A stretch of DNA of 6,086 bases from contig JAYZLP010000036.1 in the NCBI GenBank assembly GCA_036154155.1, positions 1 to 6,086 on the forward strand. The letters are read 5' to 3'. Below, in pieces: positions 1 through 5,857 of the stretch. Each line of letters opens with the position of its first letter. The first letter of the stretch is position 1. The stretch is from MGIIb-O5 sp036154155. Lineage in GTDB: Archaea; Thermoplasmatota; Poseidoniia; Poseidoniales; Thalassarchaeaceae. The position numbers were made by a program, and so were the translations under genes. The notes below the pieces were generated by a model, which saw only the letters and a program-made list of their open reading frames with translations, was not told the DNA's origin and made no database searches.

Positions 1-18
1 GCCTGCGACTCCCACCAT
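1..18 (-). CDS. Possible start of a divergent gene (first six codons only)
   Basis: On the minus strand an ATG at 18-16 opens a frame that runs off the window edge and reads M-V-G-V-A-G. The frame is closed upstream by a TAG at 42-40, so this ATG is the first ATG available. An AT-rich TATA-like stretch (ATAAAAT on the minus strand, 64-58) lies about 40 bases upstream, which would fit a short leader. Six codons are too few to identify a product. It could also be chance, with the true neighbour lying elsewhere. Confidence 0.3.
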
Positions 19-52
19 CTGGTGAAAAATCCCTTCCGCCTAGCTCTTGCCC

Positions 53-97
53 GTGCCATTTTATCATGCTGGCGTCAGGCACACATGATTAGTGCCT
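53..97. repeat. Cluster of nested short inverted repeats (operator-like)
   Basis: Two short dyads alternate in 45 bases: GTGCC (53-57), ATCATG (63-68), GGCAC (78-82), CATGAT (84-89), GTGCC (92-96). The tightest pair is AGGCAC (77-82) and GTGCCT (92-97), a perfect 6-base inverted repeat with a 9-base spacer. CTGGCGTCAG (69-78) is itself an imperfect palindrome. The cluster covers the candidate minus-strand TATA box, a position typical of an operator. No known regulator site is recognised, and mutually exclusive hairpins in RNA are an alternative. Confidence 0.35.
58..64 (-). promoter_or_regulatory. Candidate TATA box for the divergent minus-strand gene
   Basis: The minus strand reads ATAAAAT here, an archaeal TATA-box-like match. 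About 25 bases downstream would put transcription start near position 35, giving a leader of about 17 bases before the ATG at 18. No clear BRE purine run is seen next to it. It lies between two arms of the local inverted-repeat cluster. The call rests on composition and spacing only. Confidence 0.3.
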
Positions 98-170
98 TCC
101 GACGGGTCGTTTAGTTAATCAGTGGTAATTTTCTGAGCGAATCCGATTAATTCATGAGTGTCGTACTATA

Positions 171-1460
171 GTGGAGGCCATGCAAGAGCGTGCGTTATCC
201 CTGTTAATTTGCTTCGTGATTCTCTCCTCCGGATGCCTTTCGTCTCCCCCTCCCGATTTGGATGGGGATGGAATTAGTGATTCGGACGATCTGGATGACG
301 ACGGAGACGGGTGGGACGATGATGTCGAATTGAACTGCAGTACCGATCCACGCGATGGGGACAGCTTTCCCGAAGACGAAGACTGGGACCTTGTCTGCAG
401 CATCCTGGATGATGACGACGATGGGGACGATTGGACTGATTCGGAGGAGGAGGAGTGTTTGACTGACCCAAAGTCCGCGACATCAATCCCCAGTGATCTG
501 GATGCGGATGGGCAGTGCGACATCAATGATGAAGATGCAGATGGGGATGGCCTTCCCAACGATTGGGAAGAGGAGCGTGGTTTCGATCCAATGGATTCTG
601 GAGATTACATGTCCTGCCATGGCGAGACTGTGTATTGCTTGAGGTCCTATGACGACTTCACATTCCCAGAGACCCACAATGCCTACTCCTCAGTTGAGGA
701 TGGTGTCCTTATTGGCATCAATCACTATACTGGACTGCAATCACAATGGGACGGGGGGATTAGGGCATTCATGGTCGACACCCATCACAGAACATACGAG
801 AACACCACGCAAGATGATGTCAGATTTTGTCATGGGACCGGTCAATTCTTCCATCCATGTCAGTATGGCGAGGTCGACGCCTTCGATTGGGTGAGCCTGT
901 TGAACTCTCTGATGAACAACAGCAGCGGGGATGTCGTAACTTTGCTAATCGAGAATACCGTGCCTGCATCCCATTTGGAGTATCTTTTCAATGAGACTGG
1001 CATGTCAGAGAGGATATACACCCACACTTTGGGCGACCCATGGCCCAGTATCGGGGATATGGTTCTGGATGGCACTGACCTAGTGGTCTTCTGGGAACAA
1101 GGGCAGGACGAATCTTACCCGTGGATACACGATTTTGGGGTTTTCAGTTGGACAACAGATTACGCTGAAGACAATCCTGAGGACATGACTTGTACTGTAT
1201 ACAGGGGAGATGGTTCCCAGCCAGTTTGGCATCTGAACAACTGGCTTTCCAATGCCTTTGGACTTCCCGACCCATTGAGGGCGGGAGAAGTGAATGACTA
1301 TGACTTCCTGCTTAACAGATCGATTGAGTGTTGGGAGATAATGGACAACAGGCCGACTTTCGTCGCTGTGGACTACTGGGAGGACGGAGAAATCACGAAT
1401 GTCACAATTACCCTGAACAAGATGGCGCACTGGTCTGATGAAGTTCCACCCCGCCCCTGA
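171..1460 (+). CDS. Predicted lipoprotein: Asp-rich TSP3-like repeats plus PI-PLC-like phosphodiesterase domain
   Basis: The 429-residue product starts with a signal peptide (hydrophobic core about residues 8-20) ending in SSGC, so Cys22 is a plausible, though not canonical, lipidation site. Residues 29-145 are Asp-rich repeats like thrombospondin type 3, expected to bind Ca2+. Residues 160-425 match the PLC-like phosphodiesterase (PI-PLC X-like) TIM-barrel superfamily: THNAYSS (H169), GGIRAFMVDTHH (R198, D203), CHG (H221), VVTLLIE (E261), a MVLDGTDLVVFWE strand, LNNWLSN, and FVAVDYW near the end. The two histidines are 52 residues apart, like the catalytic pair H32/H82 of Bacillus PI-PLC. 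The likely role is extracellular cleavage of a phosphodiester such as an inositol phospholipid; the substrate is unknown. The start may be GTG at 171 or ATG at 180; GGAGG at 173-177 is too close to the ATG to be a good Shine-Dalgarno site. lhr follows after 38 bases. Confidence 0.85.
   Translation: MEAMQERALSLLICFVILSSGCLSSPPPDLDGDGISDSDDLDDDGDGWDDDVELNCSTDPRDGDSFPEDEDWDLVCSILDDDDDGDDWTDSEEEECLTDPKSATSIPSDLDADGQCDINDEDADGDGLPNDWEEERGFDPMDSGDYMSCHGETVYCLRSYDDFTFPETHNAYSSVEDGVLIGINHYTGLQSQWDGGIRAFMVDTHHRTYENTTQDDVRFCHGTGQFFHPCQYGEVDAFDWVSLLNSLMNNSSGDVVTLLIENTVPASHLEYLFNETGMSERIYTHTLGDPWPSIGDMVLDGTDLVVFWEQGQDESYPWIHDFGVFSWTTDYAEDNPEDMTCTVYRGDGSQPVWHLNNWLSNAFGLPDPLRAGEVNDYDFLLNRSIECWEIMDNRPTFVAVDYWEDGEITNVTITLNKMAHWSDEVPPRP
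255..605 (+). repeat. Tandem 40-residue Asp-rich repeats with cysteines every 20 residues
   Basis: Within the lipoprotein, residues 41-80 and 81-120 align as two 40-residue units, and 121-145 as a partial third. Shared positions are DDDGD near the unit start, W48/W88, C56/C96, DP at 59-60/99-100/139-140, and C76/C116. The four cysteines 56, 76, 96 and 116 are exactly 20 residues (60 bases) apart. Residues 29-40 (DLDGDGISDSDD) are a lead-in of the same type. D-x-D-G-D-G stretches are the usual Ca2+ ligands of TSP3-like repeats. The units are diverged at the DNA level, so the repeat is old rather than a recent duplication. Confidence 0.8.
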
Positions 1461-1473
1461 AGAGAGGGGTTTT
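1454..1473 (+). terminator. Weak hairpin plus T4 at the end of the lipoprotein gene
   Basis: CCCCT (1454-1458) can pair with AGGGG (1465-1469) around a 6-base loop, followed by TTTT (1470-1473). It overlaps the stop codon. Archaeal termination depends mainly on T tracts, and this one is short, so it may only attenuate or have no role. If active it would separate the lipoprotein message from lhr. Confidence 0.25.
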
Positions 1474-1498
1474 CACGGGTCGACCCCAGCAACACCAC

Positions 1499-4474
1499 AT
1501 GAGTGGTGGGTCGGAAGGTTACCTACATCCGAAAGTCAGGGAGCTGGTCTCTGATCTGGGATGGGAGTTGTCTCCGATTCAAGAGGCATCCATTCCAGAC
1601 CTGATGGATGGCCGTGACAGGGTTCTGGTAGCTCCTACTGGTAGCGGGAAAACTGAGGCAGCCATACTTCCGCTAGTCTCAAGGTGCCTCAATGAGGGCT
1701 GGGGTGGGCTTTCCATACTGTACATAACGCCCCTTAGGGCGCTGAACAGGGACATAGACAGGAGGCTTGCAACTATGCTGGAGCCATTGGGGCTAAGCGT
1801 CGGGCTACGACATGGGGACACTCCTCAGAGCGTTAGGACGAAGCAATCAAAGAACCCTCCGAACCTATTGGTCACAACTCCCGAAACTGCACAGATTATG
1901 CTTCTCGGGAGCAGGTTGAGGGGGCATCTGGCTGGAGTTAGGGCGGTTGTCCTGGATGAAGTCCACGATCTGGCAGCCTCCGAGAGGGGGGCGCAACTGC
2001 TAGTCGGGTTGGAGAGGATTAGGGCCTACTGCCCAAGTGACTTCCAAAGGGTGGGGCTATCGGCCACCGTTGGAAATCCGGAAGAGATGGCGAGGTGGGT
2101 GTCCGGGAGTGCTTCAGCGATTCATGGACCTGCCCCAAGGTCTACCGAGGTCATTGTCCATAGGGAGCCACCGAGTGTATCTGATGAGGCGGAGGCAGTC
2201 AGTTGGTCCAGTACACCGCATGCTGTAGCAGCGCACAGGCGGCTCGTGCTTTCATTACTAGAAGAGCATCCCGCACTGGTCTTCGTAAATTCTCGAAATG
2301 CTGCAGAGTCGGTCGCTCAGAGGCTTAGCAACATGAACGGCGAACTACGCCTTGGCGTTCACCATGGTAGCTTGGCCGCGGAGACACGTAGGGAGATGGA
2401 AGAGGCCCTTAGGAGTGGCTCGCTCCACGGGATTATTTGCACCAGTAGCCTTGAGCTTGGGATAGACATAGGGAGCATTCGGAGAGTACACCAGATACAA
2501 AGCCCCAGGGCAGTGGACAGGCTGCTCCAGAGGATGGGGAGGGCAGAGCATCACCTAGGTGGCTCTGGGAAGGGGGACCTTCTAGCTTGGGAAATTGATG
2601 AGATTGCCGAAGGGGCTGTAATTTCAAGGCGGGCCATGGCAGGAGAGTTGGAAGGTGTTGAGTGGAGGTATAACCCGGCGGTGGTAGCTGCAAATCAATT
2701 TCTACAGATGTCAATCGAGAGGGGGGTCGTTCCCCTCAGTCTTGCGACTGAGATTGTTTCCAGATGCTCAATTTTCAATGATTGGGACGAAGGGAGCACG
2801 ATTTCTATTCTGAGGGTACTCAACGACCGATGGATGATTAGGCTTATCGAGGAGCCTGAGAATTCTGATGTCACTACATGGCCCGCAAGCCTGTGGAGAG
2901 AGCTGTCAAGGAGGACTGAGGGAGATGCTCCGGAAGAGAGGCCATCTTGGGAGGAGGAGGTCCCAGATAGCGATAAGGAGAAGTGGAGGAGGCAGTTCCT
3001 TGGTGCACTTCCGGAGTCCCTCTCGGGAGGGTGGTTTTCTCCTTCGGGGAGGCTCGGTAGAACTAGAGTTGAGCATATCTCGATGATTCCGGACGAGCTC
3101 TCTTACAGAGTGAGGGACGCAGTTGGCAGGGGTATCCTAGGAACGGTTGACGAGGCATTCGTCCTTTCCCTGGGTGGTGAAGACGAGGGCGATCTGGCGA
3201 GAACTAGGACTTTTGTGATGGCTGGAAGGACATGGCAGATAGTAGACGCCGACCCTGAACAAGAAGAGCTTCTTGTAATTCCTGTAAAGGACACTGGTGA
3301 GGTCCCTGTTTGGTCTGGGGAGCTGCCCCCTGTGCCAATCGAGGTGGCAACTGAAGTCGGACAGCTTAGGCGGAGTGCGGCTATTGCCATGGGGGCGATT
3401 GATGATGAGGATGGAACCTCCTCAATAGGCGATTATCCCCTTTCCGATGATGCCAGAGAGGCCTTTATGGGAAGCGTTGCAGAGCACCTTGATTCCTCGG
3501 GGGTTCTCCCCGACGACAGGACGCTGACTGTCTCAGAAAGGGACGGGGCTGTGATTCTGAACACCTGCCATGGATCGAGAGTTAACGAGACCCTGGCGCA
3601 TTTTCTACAGGCGATGGGTTCGCTGAATGAGGGCAGGATGGGGAGGGCCGTTATTGATCCGTACAGAATTTCTCTCCAGGTTCCAGGAGTGAGTCCGAGC
3701 GATGTTATTGAGTGGCTTACAGGGACTCCGGCAGAGGCCCTTCCTTCGATAATGAGGATGACCATACCAAATGGTCGAGCTGTGAGGTGGAGGGTGGTTC
3801 AAGTCGCTAGGAGGATGGGGGTTCTGAAGAAGGGGGTAGACCCGAGGAAGGTGAACCTAGAGGGTTTGATGAGCCGTTACAGGGGAACGCCAGTGATTGA
3901 GGAAGCCTTGGACAAATTGTTCCATGAGAGAATGGACATCGATGCCACCCAAGACCTGCTAAGGGACTTGCAGAACGGGGAGAAATCCATTCACCACACC
4001 CCTGCGGGTAGGCTGGGAATATCCCCTAGGGCTGAGAGGGACCTCCTCCTCCCTGCGTGGAGTGATGCAGAGATCAGGGAACGCCTCGAGACCCGTCTGC
4101 TGAACGAAAGAACTGTTCTAATTTGCCTGAATTGCAAGGGCAAGACTAGGAGGAGGGTTGAGCGTATGAGTATCATCGAGCCGTGTTCGACTTGTGGCGG
4201 AACAATGCAGGCCTGCGCCCCCGAGAGGATGGAGTCGATGCTCGCTGATTGGGTCGCAAGTAGTGACCCGAAGATCAGCGGCAGGATGCAGAGGAACGCG
4301 GAGCTTCTCAGAACACATGGGCAGGACGCGGTTCTTTGCCTGATGGGGAGGGGGGTCGGCGAGGATACTGCGACTAGGCTGCTTCGAGGGCCTCCAGGAG
4401 ACAGGGTCAGACTTCTTCGGGCGATACACAACGCAGAGTTGCAATATGCAAGGACGAGGCGGTTCTGGTCCTAG
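1499..4474 (+). CDS. lhr: Lhr-family superfamily 2 ATP-dependent helicase
   Basis: This is a 991-residue cytoplasmic helicase of the archaeal Lhr group, which unwinds DNA or RNA-DNA duplexes and is linked to repair and RNA metabolism. Motifs in order: Q-like SPIQEASIPDLMDG (25-38), Walker A APTGSGKT (45-52), Ia TPLRALNRD (77-85), TTPET (126-130), DEVH (153-156), SAT (188-190), VFVNSRN (261-267), HHGSL (288-292), motif V TSSLELGIDIG (315-325) and motif VI QRMGRAEH (344-351). A winged-helix and Lhr-specific beta-rich C-terminal half should follow. C876/C879 and C896/C899 form a CX2C-X16-CX2C zinc motif. The end (RGVGEDTATRLL, then YARTRRFW) is typical of archaeal Lhr. Motif VI is odd: the family usually has RAGH, here RAEH (E350). 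Length is normal to slightly long. The ATG at 1499 has no Shine-Dalgarno site but sits just before the conserved start. Arginine is almost all AGG (18 of the first 20). It is followed after 17 bases by the kinase-like gene, so the two are probably co-transcribed. Confidence 0.95.
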   Translation: MSGGSEGYLHPKVRELVSDLGWELSPIQEASIPDLMDGRDRVLVAPTGSGKTEAAILPLVSRCLNEGWGGLSILYITPLRALNRDIDRRLATMLEPLGLSVGLRHGDTPQSVRTKQSKNPPNLLVTTPETAQIMLLGSRLRGHLAGVRAVVLDEVHDLAASERGAQLLVGLERIRAYCPSDFQRVGLSATVGNPEEMARWVSGSASAIHGPAPRSTEVIVHREPPSVSDEAEAVSWSSTPHAVAAHRRLVLSLLEEHPALVFVNSRNAAESVAQRLSNMNGELRLGVHHGSLAAETRREMEEALRSGSLHGIICTSSLELGIDIGSIRRVHQIQSPRAVDRLLQRMGRAEHHLGGSGKGDLLAWEIDEIAEGAVISRRAMAGELEGVEWRYNPAVVAANQFLQMSIERGVVPLSLATEIVSRCSIFNDWDEGSTISILRVLNDRWMIRLIEEPENSDVTTWPASLWRELSRRTEGDAPEERPSWEEEVPDSDKEKWRRQFLGALPESLSGGWFSPSGRLGRTRVEHISMIPDELSYRVRDAVGRGILGTVDEAFVLSLGGEDEGDLARTRTFVMAGRTWQIVDADPEQEELLVIPVKDTGEVPVWSGELPPVPIEVATEVGQLRRSAAIAMGAIDDEDGTSSIGDYPLSDDAREAFMGSVAEHLDSSGVLPDDRTLTVSERDGAVILNTCHGSRVNETLAHFLQAMGSLNEGRMGRAVIDPYRISLQVPGVSPSDVIEWLTGTPAEALPSIMRMTIPNGRAVRWRVVQVARRMGVLKKGVDPRKVNLEGLMSRYRGTPVIEEALDKLFHERMDIDATQDLLRDLQNGEKSIHHTPAGRLGISPRAERDLLLPAWSDAEIRERLETRLLNERTVLICLNCKGKTRRRVERMSIIEPCSTCGGTMQACAPERMESMLADWVASSDPKISGRMQRNAELLRTHGQDAVLCLMGRGVGEDTATRLLRGPPGDRVRLLRAIHNAELQYARTRRFWS
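4124..4195 (+). other. C4 zinc-binding motif in the Lhr C-terminal region
   Basis: Codons 876-899 of lhr encode C-L-N-C, then 16 residues, then C-S-T-C-G. This four-cysteine pattern is a typical zinc ribbon. Lhr proteins of many archaea carry such a motif near the C-terminus, while bacterial Lhr cores often lack it, which supports an archaeal-type Lhr. Its role, probably structural or nucleic-acid contact, is inferred. Confidence 0.75.
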
Positions 4475-4491
4475 AAACCCCTATCCCCGGG

Positions 4492-5058
4492 ATGCCCGCG
4501 CGTCAGCACATGCTCATCGGATTAACTGGGCGATACGCCTCGGGTAAATCCACCGTTGTTGATTGGTTCGTCTCCAAGGGCCTGGTCAGCGAATCCTGCT
4601 CGGATTCGATACGAGCTCACCTCAAAGAGAAGGGAATAGATGAGACCCGGGAGAATCTAATCGAGGGAGGTAATGAATTGCGTCGAATCGGTGGAGCTGG
4701 CGTACTCGCTGAAATGCTGCTCGAAAGATTGGAGGGAGAGGATGCTGTTATCGATTCGATACGAACCCCGGGTGAAGTCGAAGCACTGCGGGAACGTGAG
4801 GATTTCATTCTAATCGAGGTTCGTGCAGGGAGGGAGGCTCGGTGGCAGAGGGCAAAGTCACGCGCGAGGGTTGGAGATATTTCTGACAAAGAGACCTTCT
4901 TTGCCAATGAAGATGCGGAGGCGGTCGCCAAGGATGAGGCGGGTCAAGCACTGGATGCAACCGCTGCCCTAGCAGACCTGGTTCTAGTCAATGAGGGGGA
5001 CATAGCGGGGCTTCACTCGGATCTTGAGGAGCTTCTTGAGATTCTATCTCAGACTTGA
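4492..5058 (+). CDS. UPF0200-family P-loop kinase-like protein (dephospho-CoA-kinase-like)
   Basis: The 188-residue product has a nucleoside-monophosphate-kinase-like fold signature. MLIGLTG (7-13) leads into the Walker A motif GRYASGKST (13-21). DSIRAHLKEKG (38-48), AVIDSIRTPGEVEALRE (85-101), an Arg-rich lid-like stretch RWQRAKSRAR (117-126), and ADLVLVNEGD (161-170) follow in the order seen in the archaeal UPF0200 family. Members are often named dephospho-CoA kinase or nucleotide kinase by similarity, but the substrate is not established. ATG at 4492 is the first start; ATG at 4510 (residue 7) fits the usual family N-terminus (M-[IL]-I-G-x-T-G) better and may be the true one. Neither has a Shine-Dalgarno site. 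It follows lhr by 17 bases and overlaps the end of the opposing dCMP deaminase gene by 10. Arginine use is unlike lhr: 12 of 16 codons are CGN. Confidence 0.8.
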   Translation: MPARQHMLIGLTGRYASGKSTVVDWFVSKGLVSESCSDSIRAHLKEKGIDETRENLIEGGNELRRIGGAGVLAEMLLERLEGEDAVIDSIRTPGEVEALREREDFILIEVRAGREARWQRAKSRARVGDISDKETFFANEDAEAVAKDEAGQALDATAALADLVLVNEGDIAGLHSDLEELLEILSQT

Positions 5059-5486
5059 CGAACTCGAACTCCGGCCTCTTTCATCATCGACATTGCAATA
5101 TCGAAATCCTCATTCCACCTCTCTGGAATACTGAGATCGGCGGGGAAGACGACCTCCTCGATGCCTGCTTGGATCAGTGATCTGGTGCACCTGGAGCAGG
5201 GGGGCCACGTCACATATGCCATGCTTCCCTTGAGTGAAACTCCTATCCTAGCTGCATGCATGATTGCATTCTCCTCTGCATGGCAGATTAAGGGGTACTT
5301 CTGAGAACGGTCAGAGAGCCTGCTTGAGTCGTCCTCTATGCCCCTTGGGAAACCGTTGAAACCAGTCGACCTGATTTCCCTGTCCTCTCCGACGACCACG
5401 CATCCAACTTTGGTCGAGGGGTCCTTGCTCCATGTGGAGATGTGCTTGGCTAGCTCGATGAACCGATTGTCCCACTTGTCACTCAT
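5049..5486 (-). CDS. Deoxycytidylate (dCMP) deaminase
   Basis: The 145-residue protein should deaminate dCMP to dUMP in the cytoplasm, supplying substrate for thymidylate synthase. It shows the cytidine/dCMP deaminase signature: HAEENA (H69 a zinc ligand, E71 the proton shuttle) and PPCSRC (C97 and C100 as zinc ligands). STKVGCVVVG (24-33) and STGFNGFPRGIED (40-52) are typical of dCMP deaminases that bind a deoxynucleotide. Length matches the compact form found in bacteria, archaea and phages, and the N-terminal half resembles marine phage-type sequences as I remember them. Its ATG overlaps the stop of the membrane-protein gene (ATGA), so translation is probably coupled. A cytidine or other nucleotide deaminase is possible but less likely. 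Confidence 0.9.
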   Translation of the reverse strand: MSDKWDNRFIELAKHISTWSKDPSTKVGCVVVGEDREIRSTGFNGFPRGIEDDSSRLSDRSQKYPLICHAEENAIMHAARIGVSLKGSMAYVTWPPCSRCTRSLIQAGIEEVVFPADLSIPERWNEDFDIAMSMMKEAGVRVRQV

Positions 5487-5818
5487 GGTTGTGCCCCCCC
5501 TGCCCCAGACGGAGGGTCGTTATTTCCGTTCGCCTCGGAGCGGTTCTCGTCATACCCCTCCCAGACCTCGGGATTGTTGTAGCAGTCTGGATCGTCCTCG
5601 TCCGCTTGTCCTCCCTTGTCATTGTCTATGCCATCACCGCAATTTCCCGAACTGATGCCGCTTTTTGCAAGAATCTGCTCGCCCGCGTCGGTAGTTAGTA
5701 GAGCGACTAGTACCCCTGACAAGAGTATCACCAATGCAAGCATTATGACCTTAGAGGCTGTATCACGAGACTCGACTACAACAGTAATCTCCGGCTTGTT
5801 CTCATCTCTGGGCTGCAT
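5483..5818 (-). CDS. Small single-pass membrane protein with a C-DGIDND Asp-rich motif
   Basis: The product has 111 residues and unknown function. Residues 1-21 are polar, 23-42 (VIMLALVILLSGVLVALLTT) form one transmembrane helix, and the rest is acidic and low in complexity. CGDGIDND (60-67) followed by DEDDPDC (73-79) resembles the widespread C-DGxDND-DG-D-DP-C surface-protein motif, with C60 and C79 able to pair and the acidic residues able to bind Ca2+; the usual second DGDG is altered to KGG. There is no basic N-terminal cluster; the motif type suggests the C-terminal part is outside the cell. It lies 39 bases after folC and ends in a 4-base ATGA overlap with the deaminase, so all three are probably one operon. 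A G7 run sits close to its stop. The ATG at 5818 is the first start and lacks a Shine-Dalgarno site. Confidence 0.7.
   Translation of the reverse strand: MQPRDENKPEITVVVESRDTASKVIMLALVILLSGVLVALLTTDAGEQILAKSGISSGNCGDGIDNDKGGQADEDDPDCYNNPEVWEGYDENRSEANGNNDPPSGAGGAQP
5494..5500 (-). other. G7 homopolymer next to the ATGA junction (possible slippery site)
   Basis: The minus strand reads A-GGGGGGG-CACAACC just before the ATGA where the membrane-protein stop and the deaminase start overlap. In the membrane-protein frame the run covers GGG GGG G. A -1 slip, or one extra G in the DNA, changes the reading to GGC ACA ACC ATG AGT and enters the deaminase frame without a stop. The run may instead serve as a poor ribosome-binding site 8 bases before the deaminase ATG, or be neutral. 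Confidence 0.3.
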
Positions 5819-5857
5819 GCGATACGCGTCGCACAGATAGTCATCATACTTGGGTTC

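Larger units (their letters stand above)
19..170. promoter_or_regulatory. Divergent intergenic region upstream of the lipoprotein gene
   Basis: No supportable gene lies here. It separates a possible minus-strand gene from the plus-strand lipoprotein gene, so it probably carries promoters for both. AT-rich patches on the plus strand at 110-119 (TTTAGTTAAT) and 145-152 (GATTAATT) are the best candidates for the lipoprotein promoter. The second sits about 22 bases before the GTG at 171 and 31 before the ATG at 180, so it would give a leaderless or nearly leaderless message. Neither match is strong. Confidence 0.4.

Noticed and set aside
1..170. Possible tRNA or small RNA in the first intergenic region
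   Set aside because: No acceptor-stem pairing with a GGTTCRA-type T-loop was found on either strand; only short dyads are present.
152..559. Minus-strand open frame of 135 codons, Ser/Pro-rich
   Set aside because: It is the reverse complement of the Asp-rich repeat region; GAT/GAC codons read backwards give Ser and Pro-like codons. The plus-strand frame has a signal peptide and recognisable domains.
291..605. CRISPR-like or recent DNA tandem repeat, suggested by GATGGGGATG and GATGACGACG copies
   Set aside because: The repetition is in the encoded Asp-rich protein repeat; the DNA units are diverged, and there are no uniform repeats with unique spacers.
3991..4431. Minus-strand open frame of 146 codons inside lhr
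   Set aside because: It lies wholly over the conserved zinc motif and C-terminal end of Lhr, and its translation is low in complexity with no recognisable domain.
1499..4474. Alternative identity of the helicase as Hel308/Hjm or a Ski2-like RNA helicase
   Set aside because: The C-terminal zinc motif and the RGVGEDTATRLL and ARTRRFW endings are typical of Lhr.
4492..5486. Complete anti-phage AvcID-like system
   Set aside because: AvcD is one polypeptide with an adjacent inhibitory RNA. Here the P-loop and deaminase genes are separate and convergent, and no small RNA was seen, so only the partnership idea is kept.
5338..5655. Plus-strand open frame of 105 codons across the deaminase start and membrane-protein end
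   Set aside because: It is antisense to two well-supported minus-strand genes and its Pro/Arg/Ser-rich translation resembles nothing recognisable.
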